NCBI GenBank assembly: GCA_964477085.1
Contig: CAYZDF010000012.1
Location: 1 to 55,721, forward strand
Source of the DNA: Dichloromethanomonas sp964477085
GTDB taxonomy: Bacteria > Bacillota > Desulfitobacteriia > Desulfitobacteriales > Syntrophobotulaceae
DNA length: 55,721 nucleotides
Reading direction: 5' to 3'
The notes beneath the pieces were generated by a model. It ran no database searches and was not told the DNA's origin. It saw nothing but the letters and a program-made list of their open reading frames with translations. The position numbers and the translations under genes are program-made. Below are positions 35,781-43,286 of the stretch, one piece after another (the stretch's first letter is position 1; every line of letters starts with the position of its first letter).

Positions 35781-36032
35781 ATGATGGAAGAACTAAAGTT
35801 TCAAGAATTGGTATTGCATCAACTCGGTATCCTGGCAGATGGCCAAAGCAAGATGCAGGACGAAATTGCTCAAATCCGTGACGAAATATCTGAACTCCGC
35901 CGGACAGTGATGAAAATGGAAAATCAAAAAGAAAAAGAAGCTCAGCAAAAGATAATTTCTTCTTTGGAACGGTTGGAAACAAAACTTGATGTCTATTCTG
36001 GCAAATCCGGTTACTTTCGGAGTGTCAGATAG
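35781..36032 (+). CDS. small coiled-coil protein, paralogue of the 54372 gene
   Basis: An 83-residue, mostly helical, charged protein. The start MMEELKFQELVLHQLGILADG shares the FQELVL-x-QL head with the protein at 54372-54785. The middle (DEIAQIRDEISELRRTV) has clear heptad spacing of hydrophobic residues, so a coiled coil is expected. No membrane segment. A good GGAAGGG ribosome site precedes it. It is followed 64 bases later by the small basic gene. Function unknown; a self-assembling or adaptor protein is a guess. Confidence 0.75.
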   Translation: MMEELKFQELVLHQLGILADGQSKMQDEIAQIRDEISELRRTVMKMENQKEKEAQQKIISSLERLETKLDVYSGKSGYFRSVR

Positions 36033-36034
36033 GA

Positions 36035-36040
36035 TATAAT
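36035..36040 (+). promoter_or_regulatory. candidate -10 element for the small basic gene
   Basis: TATAAT lies 62 bases before ATG36097, just past the coiled-coil gene. No good -35 is seen at 16-18 bases upstream, so the promoter call is tentative. Confidence 0.35.
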
Positions 36041-36096
36041 AATACTTGGTGGTATTCATAATTGAATAGAAAATAAACAGCATGGAGGTCATTACA

Positions 36097-36276
36097 ATGC
36101 CAAAGAAAGCCAAACCGAAGTTCCCACGTGCTTTCTTCAAAGTTCCCATGGGCACTCAGGTGATCCCTCCTAAGAAAGGTAAGGGAGCCAAGGATTTGAG
36201 TCCTTACAACAGAAAATCTAAGCACAAAAAAACCACTGCGGTCGATCAGTTCGATCCAGTGGTTTTTAGTTTATAA
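36097..36276 (+). CDS. small basic protein with terminator inside its ORF, candidate ArfA-like ribosome-rescue factor
   Basis: A 59-residue protein rich in Lys and Arg. KKGKG (26-30) and YNRKSKHKK (37-45) resemble KKGKG and YMRKGKH of E. coli ArfA, as I recall that sequence. Codons 44-57 form a strong hairpin with a U-run (36228-36267), so most transcripts should end before the TAA at 36274 and lack a stop codon. ArfA in enterobacteria and BrfA in B. subtilis are controlled in this way: truncated mRNA is tagged by tmRNA and the factor accumulates only when trans-translation fails. After Lys45 the sequence turns acidic and hydrophobic (AVDQFDPVVFSL). ATG36097 follows GGAGG. The rescue role is inference; a shared bidirectional terminator with flxA is the rival reading. 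Confidence 0.72.
   Translation: MPKKAKPKFPRAFFKVPMGTQVIPPKKGKGAKDLSPYNRKSKHKKTTAVDQFDPVVFSL
36228..36267. terminator. bidirectional terminator overlapping the small basic gene
   Basis: The outer stem AAAAACCACTG (36228-36238) with CAGTGGTTTTT (36257-36267) is perfect. It extends inward through GG/TC and TCGA/TCGA around one bulged C and a five-base loop. TTTTTAG follows on the plus strand and seven T on the minus strand. It can end both the small basic gene and the convergent hdr-flx operon. Confidence 0.88.
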
Positions 36277-36290
36277 TTTGAGCCAAAAGT

Positions 36291-36327
36291 GAGACAAAAG
36301 AACCGTCCCCTTGTCTCCCCTTGTCTC
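36291..36327. repeat. REP-like palindromic element
   Basis: GAGACAA (36291-36297) and TTGTCTC (36311-36317) flank AAGAACCGTCCCC, and CCCTTGTCTC is repeated directly up to 36327, touching the flxA stop codon. I recall closely similar GAGACA...CCGTCCCC...TGTCTC elements scattered in many clostridial genomes. Only one copy is visible here. Confidence 0.55.
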
Positions 36328-37166
36328 TAATACTCCGGAGGCAAGTCTTTGAGTTCCTCCATTGTAAAAACGGGGCCATCCAGACAGACATATTTGGAAC
36401 CGATATTGCATCGGCCACATTTACCGATGCCACATTTCATCCGCATCTCTAACGTCGTGATAATATCTTTATCAGCAAATCCCATTTTTTGCAGGGCAGG
36501 CAGGGTGAACTTGATCATGACTGGAGGTCCGCAAAGAACGGTTACCTGAGGTTTAAAGGCGAGCTCCTCAACGTAGGAAGGTACAAACCCGACATGGCCG
36601 TCCCAACCTTCTTCTGCTCTGTCGATGGTAACGTATAATTCCAGATTGGGAACCTTGGTCCAGTTGGTGAACAAATCTTCTTTGAAGGTGAGATCTGCTT
36701 TCGATCTGGCCCCATAGACAACGGTAAGTTTACCAAAATCCTCCCGATGGCGGATGCAATGCATGATCAGACTGCGTACAGGTGCCAGACCAATTCCTCC
36801 CCCGATGAAGAGGATGTCTTTACCTTTGCAATAGTCCAAAGGGAATCCGTTGCCGTAGGGTCCCCTGATGCCCACTTCCTGTCCGACTTCAACTTCATGC
36901 AGGGCATAGGTCAGTTCACCAACAGCCTTGATGGACATCTCGATATGCTTATCACCTTTATTGGTGACGGAGAACATCGCTTCTCCCACCTGAGGCAGAG
37001 AAAGCATCCCCAGCTGCCCGGGCATGGGGTCAAACGGTTTCTGATCATTTAACGTACTGATATAGAACGTTTTGGTATCCGGTGTTTCATCAATTATCTT
37101 GATGATTTTACCTTGTATCGGCACGAGTGGCGTTTCGTGATCATGGTTATGGCCACATTCACACAT
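36327..37166 (-). CDS. flxA: NAD(P)H- and FAD-binding oxidoreductase subunit FlxA
   Basis: A 279-residue protein of the ferredoxin-NADP reductase fold. An FAD-binding barrel (about 15-110) is followed by an NAD(P) domain with FIGGGIGLAPVRSL and LCGPPVMIKF. A C-terminal [2Fe-2S] site reads CGIGKCGRCNIG with a further Cys in KYVCLDGP. The N-terminus is His/Cys rich (MCECGHNHDHE). It matches the gamma subunit of sulfhydrogenases and FlxA of Flx-Hdr complexes, where NAD(P)H enters. Last gene of the operon, overlapping flxB by eight bases. AsrB-like proteins share this fold. Confidence 0.83.
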   Translation of the reverse strand: MCECGHNHDHETPLVPIQGKIIKIIDETPDTKTFYISTLNDQKPFDPMPGQLGMLSLPQVGEAMFSVTNKGDKHIEMSIKAVGELTYALHEVEVGQEVGIRGPYGNGFPLDYCKGKDILFIGGGIGLAPVRSLIMHCIRHREDFGKLTVVYGARSKADLTFKEDLFTNWTKVPNLELYVTIDRAEEGWDGHVGFVPSYVEELAFKPQVTVLCGPPVMIKFTLPALQKMGFADKDIITTLEMRMKCGIGKCGRCNIGSKYVCLDGPVFTMEELKDLPPEY

Positions 37167-38160
37167 CGATCTGTGCCTCCTTTATGGAGTTGATAACGGA
37201 GGTTATATTCAAGTTGACGGGACAGACATTGATGCATCTGCCACATCCGGTACATAACAACATACCATACCTCTCCTGGAAAAACTGAAGTTTATGGAGG
37301 AAACGGTTGCGAACCTTTTCTTTCTTACCCGGTCTGGGGTTATGTCCACCGGCCATCTGGGTATAATCTCTAAACATACAGGAATCCCAGCAGCGGTATT
37401 TCACTCCATTTTCTCCTCTGACATCCTGCGAGATATCAAAACAATGACAGGTTGGACAGATATAGGTACAAGCCCCACAGTTGAGGCACTTGCGTGCTAC
37501 CTCATCCCAAAGACTGGACTCGAACATCTTGGCCAGTTTCTCTGGTACTCCTTCAGCATTGACTTTAAGACTGAATTCCCCACAAGCTGGGATTTGGACA
37601 TCTTCTGATCTCAAGGCCGACTTGATCTGGTTAATCACTTTATGTCCTTCTTCGCTTACGGGTTCCAGCCCTAGTTGATGACCCAAGAGATAAGCTTGAA
37701 CATCGGCACCCTCTGCTTTTTGAGGATCGACCCCCATTCCTTTACAGAAACACGTTTCTCCAGGTTGACTGCAGCCAAGGGCGATAATGACGGTATTCTC
37801 CCTTTTGATCTTATAATAGTTATCCACAAACCCTTTGGTTAAGAATACTTCATCAAGACAGCGGATACTCTTCATATCACATGATCTGACGCCAAACAGG
37901 ATACGCTTTTCTTGATGTTCTGGGGCACTCTCAATCTGAACCGAATTCTTCACAGCTTTGAACCAATACATTCCTTCGGTCTGCGGGAAGAATACTTCCT
38001 TCGGCGAAAGATAAACATTCTCACCCAGAAAGATCTCGGTATCATCACTCAAAGTTACAAAACCAGATTGATCACCTTTTTTGCTTGGGACCAAAACTTT
38101 AAAGTCTTTAGCAAGCAATCCCAAAATCTCTCTTAATTTGGAAAGATCAGCAACAAACAT
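37159..38160 (-). CDS. flxB: iron-sulfur subunit FlxB-like, two [4Fe-4S] clusters
   Basis: A 333-residue protein like the beta subunit of sulfhydrogenases and AsrA-type proteins. The N-terminal half has LFGVRSCDMKSI and ALGCSQPGETCFCKG, which may hold an extra cluster. The C-terminal half has two ferredoxin motifs, CLNCGACTYICPTCHC and CTGCGRCINVCPVNLN. It likely carries electrons between the FlxA flavin and the Hdr part. Overlaps flxA. The naming follows the Desulfovibrio flxABCD scheme and could be swapped with FlxC. Confidence 0.78.
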   Translation of the reverse strand: MFVADLSKLREILGLLAKDFKVLVPSKKGDQSGFVTLSDDTEIFLGENVYLSPKEVFFPQTEGMYWFKAVKNSVQIESAPEHQEKRILFGVRSCDMKSIRCLDEVFLTKGFVDNYYKIKRENTVIIALGCSQPGETCFCKGMGVDPQKAEGADVQAYLLGHQLGLEPVSEEGHKVINQIKSALRSEDVQIPACGEFSLKVNAEGVPEKLAKMFESSLWDEVARKCLNCGACTYICPTCHCFDISQDVRGENGVKYRCWDSCMFRDYTQMAGGHNPRPGKKEKVRNRFLHKLQFFQERYGMLLCTGCGRCINVCPVNLNITSVINSIKEAQIDV

Positions 38161-38172
38161 TTCTCCACCTCC

Positions 38173-39063
38173 CTACATGAATTCTTCCGGATCGGTAAAC
38201 TCAAAGCCGCCTAAGGGAAGCTTTCCTTCAGTATCAAGACCGGCATCATAATCGCCAAAGAGCGTATTAATATCTTTGTTAAACTTCTTGTTCAGGAGCA
38301 TAATCGGGATACCCACCGGGCAAACCCGTTCACACTCACCACAATCAATACATCTTCCTGCCACATGCAGGGCTCTGGTCATAGCGAAGAACATGTTCTC
38401 GGATACATTATTGGACTTGGCAGACCATGGTTTGGAACTGTCGCCAAAGATGCACTCCCGACAACTGCAAGCTGGACAAATGTTACGGCAGGCATAACAA
38501 CGCAGACATTTCTCATAGTTTTTCTCAAACAAAGTGTATTTAGCATCAGGACTTAATTCCTCAATCGCTTCAACATCCGTATAATTCTTTGTTTTAGGAA
38601 TCTGAGTCTTGAGATTTTTGTCTCCAACAAACAAATCAAAGACAACCGGATCTGGATACCGGCACTCCTCACACTTCTTAGCGAGGGGAATATCAGCGGT
38701 TTTTCCTAACTTCTTGGCCTTTTTCTCATCTTTCATCCCCGGACAGGACAATCCAATCAGGAGAATTTTTTCGCGATCAATCTGTTTATCCTGGATGAGC
38801 CTGTTTACCCCTCTGGCGTCACAGCCCTTGACAAAGATCGCCACTTTTCCCTCGTGTTGGCGGTAATCCAAAAGATACTTTGCTAAGTTGTTGGTACAGT
38901 ACTCATTCCAGATTAACTTTTCCGCATCTTCAGGCTTGGTGATGAAAACAGGAGTGGTCGAATACCAAAAAGCACCTTGTTCCCAGCCTATGACGATATC
39001 AGCCTGACCGTTTTCCAGAACGTCTCTGGCTGTTTTCCTAACCTCTAAGGTCAAATCTCCCAT
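38173..39063 (-). CDS. flxC: iron-sulfur subunit FlxC-like
   Basis: A 296-residue protein. The N-terminal region (VKGCDARGV, then IGLSCPGM) resembles the F420-hydrogenase beta / coenzyme-binding family. Cysteine groups follow: CEECRYPDP, CLRCYACRNICPACSC and CIDCGECERVCPVGIP, enough for at least two [4Fe-4S] clusters. It overlaps flxD by 13 bases and precedes flxB by 12. A role in passing electrons within Flx-Hdr is inferred from the operon. Exact cofactors are unknown. Confidence 0.76.
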   Translation of the reverse strand: MGDLTLEVRKTARDVLENGQADIVIGWEQGAFWYSTTPVFITKPEDAEKLIWNEYCTNNLAKYLLDYRQHEGKVAIFVKGCDARGVNRLIQDKQIDREKILLIGLSCPGMKDEKKAKKLGKTADIPLAKKCEECRYPDPVVFDLFVGDKNLKTQIPKTKNYTDVEAIEELSPDAKYTLFEKNYEKCLRCYACRNICPACSCRECIFGDSSKPWSAKSNNVSENMFFAMTRALHVAGRCIDCGECERVCPVGIPIMLLNKKFNKDINTLFGDYDAGLDTEGKLPLGGFEFTDPEEFM

Positions 39064-39497
39064 TCTTCATCCCTCAACTTCCTGTTTGGCCCTAAAGCTC
39101 TTATTTGATCTGAGATTTCAGTGATGACTTGCTGAAACTTCGGAGCTTCTGCTGCTGAAACCCAACGAGTCTGCAGTCTTTCAGGTTCCATACCGATATA
39201 CTCCATCATTCTTCTCATCAGCAAAAACCGGCGTCGCGTAAAATAGTTTCCGGAGGTATAGTGGCAATCACCGGGGTGACATCCTGCTACCAGTACAGCA
39301 TCGACACCCTTCTGGAAGGCTTTTATCACAAACTGAGGATTAACTCTTCCGGAGCACGGTACGCGTAGGATTCTGACAGTAGGAGGATATTGAAGTCTGC
39401 TGAGTCCGGTTAAGTCTGCACCGGCATAGGTACACCAGTTACAAGCAAAAACGAGGATCTTAGGCTGCCAATTTTGCTCTGTTTCTTTTACAGACAT
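39051..39497 (-). CDS. flxD: MvhD/FlxD-type electron-transfer subunit
   Basis: A 148-residue MvhD-family protein, which in methanogens carries a [2Fe-2S] cluster and links the electron donor to HdrA. FACNWCTYAGADLTG near the N-terminus, RVPCSGRVNP, and GCHPGDCHY supply the conserved cysteines. Normal length. It overlaps the end of hdrA by 10 bases and the start of flxC by 13, showing tight coupling. Its place directly after hdrA is the usual one. Confidence 0.88.
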   Translation of the reverse strand: MSVKETEQNWQPKILVFACNWCTYAGADLTGLSRLQYPPTVRILRVPCSGRVNPQFVIKAFQKGVDAVLVAGCHPGDCHYTSGNYFTRRRFLLMRRMMEYIGMEPERLQTRWVSAAEAPKFQQVITEISDQIRALGPNRKLRDEEWEI

Positions 39498-41470
39498 AAA
39501 GCGTTCACCTCCGCTAAGATTTGTTCATCCGTGAAGTGTTTCAGATTGAGAGAAGCCGAACGACAGGCGACTGTACAAGCCCCACAACCCTGACATAGAC
39601 CACTATTGACACTGGCAACCTTACGTTCAACTGTTTTACCATGGACACGCTCCGTAATGGTCTTGAGTTCAATCGCTTTATAGGGACAAATCGGTACACA
39701 GGCACCGCAGCCCGCACACATCATTTCATTAACTTCAGATATGATAGGTTCTGTGAGCATTTCGGTTTTGGACAGCAGGGCACAGGCTTTGGCCGCTGCT
39801 GCACTGGCCTGGGCCACAGACTCAGGTATATCTTTTGGTCCTTGGCAGGCACCGGCCAAAAATACCCCTTGGGTATGGGTTTCGACCGGAGCAAGTTTGG
39901 GATGGGCTTCAGTAAAGAAGCTGTCTTTGTCATGCCCGATACCCACTTTTTGAGCAAGCTTAGAAGCATCCGGCTGGGCAACCATAGCTGTTGCCAAGAC
40001 CACCATATCGGCTTCGATCTCGACGGGCATCCCCAGCAGGGTATCTTCTCCCCTTACCATCAACTTGTCCCCTTTTTTGTAGATCTTGGATACCCTACCT
40101 CTGATATACTGAGCATCATATTGCTCCCTTGTCCGGTTATAGAACTCATCGTATCCTTTTCCAGCTGTCCGAACATCCATATAGAAGACATAGACATTGG
40201 AATCTTCTATCTTTTCGCTGACAAGGGTAGCATGTTTGGAGGTGTACATACAGCAAGCTTTGGAACAATAGCTCTTCCCTTTGGCTTCATCCCTGGAACC
40301 GACACACTTGATGAAGACCACATTTTTGGGTATTTTGCCATCGGATGGTCTTTTGATCTTGCCCATAGTCGGACCGGAGGCGTTAATCAATCTCTCAAAT
40401 TGCAGACCTGTGATGACATCAGGATATTTACCATATCCATACTCACCGTATACGGAATAGTCAAACAGTTCAAACCCTGTAGCCACGATAATGGCACCGT
40501 ATCTTCTGACGATGAGTTCATCCTGTTGAGTATAATCAATCGCGCCAGCTGCACAGACCTTGGAACAGATCCCGCATTTTCCGTTATTAAAATACGTACA
40601 ATTTTCTCGGTCAATAACCGGCTTGTTGGGTATAGCCTGCGGGAAAGGAGTATAGATTGCTCTGCGCTTGGACATACCCAGTTCGAATTCACTGTCAACT
40701 TTGGAAGGACACTTCTCCATACAGACACCACAACCTGTACAAATATCTAATTTCACAGAACGGGCCTTTTGTTTGATCGTTACATCAAAATTACCAACGA
40801 ACCCATCCACTTTTTCCACTTCACAGTAAGTTAATAAATTAATATTGGGATGGGACGATGCTTCTACCATTTTGGGTGTTAGAATACAAGCTGAACAATC
40901 AAGTGTCGGGAAAGTCTTATCGATCTGAGCCATTTTGCCGCCGATCGAAGGCTCACGTTCCACGATATCCACAACATGACCGGCATTGGCCAGATCGATC
41001 GCTGCCTGAATTCCTGCGATCCCTCCACCAATGACAAGTGCTCTGTCAGTTACTGGGATCGTAGCTTTCTGCAGTGGTTTATTTTTAATCGCTTTGGCCA
41101 CAGCCATCTTAACCAGATCACTGGCTTTCTCGGTAGCACCTTCTTTATCATTGGCATGAACCCAGGAACAATGCTCTCTGATATTTGCCATCTCAACATA
41201 GTAAGGATTCAGACCAGCATTCTCTAAGCACCTACGAAATGTGGTCTCATGCATACGAGGTGAACATGATGCTACAACCACACGGTCAAGCTTATGATCT
41301 TTAACGGCTTTCTTGATCATTTCCTGGCCTGGTTCTGAACACATGTATTTATAGTCGATGGAATAGACGACACCCGGATAATCTTTAGCTTTCTCCGCAA
41401 CACTGGCACAGTCAACAACGCCTGCGATATTGGTACCACAGTGACAAATAAATACTCCTACTCGTTTCAC
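39488..41470 (-). CDS. hdrA: heterodisulfide reductase subunit HdrA-like, FAD and iron-sulfur
   Basis: A 660-residue flavoprotein, the likely site of electron bifurcation. An N-terminal CHCGTNIAGVVDC segment is followed by an FAD fold with VIGGGIAGIQAAIDL (about 150) and the family's DCSACILTPKM. Ferredoxin motifs are CTGCGVCMEKCPSK, NCTYFNNGKCGICSKVC, CAGCGACVPICP and CQGCGACTVACRS, so several [4Fe-4S] clusters are expected. Overlaps hdrB by four bases. Qmo and sulfur-oxidiser HdrA proteins are related; the Flx genes decide for Flx-Hdr. Confidence 0.93.
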   Translation of the reverse strand: MKRVGVFICHCGTNIAGVVDCASVAEKAKDYPGVVYSIDYKYMCSEPGQEMIKKAVKDHKLDRVVVASCSPRMHETTFRRCLENAGLNPYYVEMANIREHCSWVHANDKEGATEKASDLVKMAVAKAIKNKPLQKATIPVTDRALVIGGGIAGIQAAIDLANAGHVVDIVEREPSIGGKMAQIDKTFPTLDCSACILTPKMVEASSHPNINLLTYCEVEKVDGFVGNFDVTIKQKARSVKLDICTGCGVCMEKCPSKVDSEFELGMSKRRAIYTPFPQAIPNKPVIDRENCTYFNNGKCGICSKVCAAGAIDYTQQDELIVRRYGAIIVATGFELFDYSVYGEYGYGKYPDVITGLQFERLINASGPTMGKIKRPSDGKIPKNVVFIKCVGSRDEAKGKSYCSKACCMYTSKHATLVSEKIEDSNVYVFYMDVRTAGKGYDEFYNRTREQYDAQYIRGRVSKIYKKGDKLMVRGEDTLLGMPVEIEADMVVLATAMVAQPDASKLAQKVGIGHDKDSFFTEAHPKLAPVETHTQGVFLAGACQGPKDIPESVAQASAAAAKACALLSKTEMLTEPIISEVNEMMCAGCGACVPICPYKAIELKTITERVHGKTVERKVASVNSGLCQGCGACTVACRSASLNLKHFTDEQILAEVNALCL

Positions 41471-42354
41471 GCTGACTCCCTCCTGCCAGTTGCTTGGATT
41501 ACTTTTGTTACTAAAGATATGGCATCCACAAAGTGTTTATTGAGACCGAGTTGAACCGGTTCAACCCCAAAAGCTAAACCCATGAGTTCAGTAAAATAGA
41601 AAATGGGTAGATCGTACTTTTCTTTAAACGTCCTCTCGACTTGACCCTGTCGCATATCCAGATTATTGACACACATCGGACAAGCTGTGACGATACAGTT
41701 GGCACCAGCCTCTTTGGCAGCAGAAAGGATTCTCTCCAACATCTTTAATCCGATTTCAGACTTGGTGGTGGGGTGAGAAGCACCGCAGCACTCGGTCTTG
41801 TGGGACCACTCAACTGTTTCTGCACCCAAGGCATTGAGCAATTGATCCATGGACTGAGGGTCTTCCGGATCATCAAATCCGGTTTCCAACGGGCGAACCA
41901 ACAGACAGCCATAATAGCAGGCCGCTTTGATTTCACCAAGCTGGGTAGTCACTTTGTCTCTGATCACAGACAGATCGACATCATTGGCAAGCACGTCAAG
42001 CATGGACCGGGCTGTGGTCTTACCCTCATATTTTCGTTCAATGACCTGCTCAATCGTATCCTTCATTTCCTCAGAACTCTTAACTGCCACTTCGCTCGCC
42101 TTACAACGCGCATAGCAAGCAGCACAGGGAATGGCCACATCCAGTCCCGCTTCTTCAGCGATCGCCAGATTTCTGGCAGGCAGAGCTAAGGAAAGAAGAT
42201 GATCAGTAAGGTGTCCACTGGAAGCACCACAGCAGTTCCATTCCGGTATTTCCCAGAGGTCAATCCCAAGTATTTTTGCTGTTTCTTTTGTTGACATATC
42301 GTATTCAATTCCTGTAGAACTTAAGGAACAGCCAGGATAGTAAGCATATTTCAT
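41467..42354 (-). CDS. hdrB: heterodisulfide reductase subunit HdrB-like
   Basis: A 295-residue protein with two CCG domains, which in HdrB bind two non-cubane [4Fe-4S] clusters that reduce disulfides. The first has YYPGCSLS, NCCGAS and PCAACYARC; the second has CYYGCLL, ECCGASH and TACPMCVNN. Both cysteine sets look complete, so the disulfide-reducing site is probably active. In bacteria without coenzyme M the substrate is unknown; DsrC-like proteins serve in sulfate reducers, and none is in the window. Four-base overlaps with hdrC and hdrA. Confidence 0.93.
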   Translation of the reverse strand: MKYAYYPGCSLSSTGIEYDMSTKETAKILGIDLWEIPEWNCCGASSGHLTDHLLSLALPARNLAIAEEAGLDVAIPCAACYARCKASEVAVKSSEEMKDTIEQVIERKYEGKTTARSMLDVLANDVDLSVIRDKVTTQLGEIKAACYYGCLLVRPLETGFDDPEDPQSMDQLLNALGAETVEWSHKTECCGASHPTTKSEIGLKMLERILSAAKEAGANCIVTACPMCVNNLDMRQGQVERTFKEKYDLPIFYFTELMGLAFGVEPVQLGLNKHFVDAISLVTKVIQATGRRESA

Positions 42355-42920
42355 TTTTTCATCCCCCGTTTCCTCACATTTTCAAAGATCTTCTTTACTT
42401 CCCCATTGTCTTTAATGGTATGGGGAAGAGGTTTTAATTTTCCTTTAGAGAACATCGGCAATCCGTATTCTGCATCCTTCAAAGGTTTTTTGCTGAAAAT
42501 ATTACTTCCCAAAATTAACCCCATTTCATGAACGCGACCGTATTTCTCTACTGATTTCAAAAAAAGATCATGAAAAAGATCAATATCTTTCTCAGAAATA
42601 TATTTCTTCTTTTTTGCTAGAATCCTTAAACATTCCATAACCTTCGCGATATCGACTCCCTTTGGACAACGAACTGAGCACGTCTGGCAGCTGGCACATA
42701 ACCAAATCGTTTTAGATTTTAGTGCCGGATCTACCATACTAAACTGAAGCATTCGCATTATCTTACGCGGAGTAATATCCATCGCAAACGCTACTGGGCA
42801 TCCCGCACTACATTTTCCGCACTGATAGCATTTCTTTGCTTCAACTCCGCTTAGATCAGTAATTTCTTGCAGATTATCATGGTTTTTTTCTTTTAATAAA
42901 TTTAATGTGATACTGTCCAT
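42351..42920 (-). CDS. hdrC: heterodisulfide reductase subunit HdrC-like
   Basis: A 189-residue protein with two ferredoxin motifs, CYQCGKCSAGCPVA and CASCQTCSVRCPKG, giving two [4Fe-4S] clusters that carry electrons from HdrA to HdrB. No membrane helices, so the complex should be soluble. First gene of the seven-gene operon. AAGGAAG lies eight bases before ATG42920. A perfect Rex operator stands about 216 bases upstream. Confidence 0.93.
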   Translation of the reverse strand: MDSITLNLLKEKNHDNLQEITDLSGVEAKKCYQCGKCSAGCPVAFAMDITPRKIMRMLQFSMVDPALKSKTIWLCASCQTCSVRCPKGVDIAKVMECLRILAKKKKYISEKDIDLFHDLFLKSVEKYGRVHEMGLILGSNIFSKKPLKDAEYGLPMFSKGKLKPLPHTIKDNGEVKKIFENVRKRGMKK

Positions 42921-43135
42921 ATATCCATCTTCCTTTCACATACTGGCCTTCAGCCACAGACTATATCTCAGAGGGTTATGTATCACAGTAGATTAAAAAT
43001 CGAACGGTAATTTGATGAGCGTTCAGGGTAACTACTTGTAAAGTTTATACTCATTTAATTTTTAGATCAAGAATAGTTATTCTTTTGACAGAATAGTAAC
43101 TTTAATCTATATAAATTAAAATAAAATGCTTATCA

Positions 43136-43153
43136 TTGTTAAATATTTAACAA
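43136..43153. promoter_or_regulatory. Rex operator
   Basis: TTGTTAAATATTTAACAA is an exact 18-base palindrome and fits the Rex consensus (TTGTTAA...TTAACAA). It lies between rex and hdrC, 216 bases before hdrC. A -35-like TTAACA on the minus strand falls inside it. Rex bound here would block the operon at low NADH/NAD+ and release it when NADH is high. The rest of 42921-43286 is AT-rich and holds only the rex terminator. Confidence 0.88.
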
Positions 43154-43172
43154 AAAATATTAATAAATAAAG

Positions 43173-43197
43173 AATCTCCGCATTATTTACGGAGATT
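43173..43197 (-). terminator. intrinsic terminator after rex
   Basis: AATCTCCG (43173-43180) and CGGAGATT (43190-43197) form a perfect 8-bp stem. On the minus strand it is followed by CTTTATTTATT. It lies 90 bases after the rex stop and just before the Rex operator. Confidence 0.75.
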
Positions 43198-43286
43198 ATA
43201 TATAACTCACGGCAATACTCTGTATTGCTTTTCAATTTAGATAATTCATTTCCAATCATGAAAACTGAATATGACAATATTACGGG

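Noticed and set aside
39641..40750. 369-codon open frame on the plus strand.
   Set aside because: It lies antisense within hdrA, has no ribosome site, no recognisable domain and cysteine-poor, low-order sequence. hdrA on the minus strand is certain.
43084..43112. TTGACA-17-TATATA on the plus strand, like a promoter.
   Set aside because: It would read toward the 3' end of rex with no plus-strand gene ahead, in a very AT-rich region where such matches are expected by chance.
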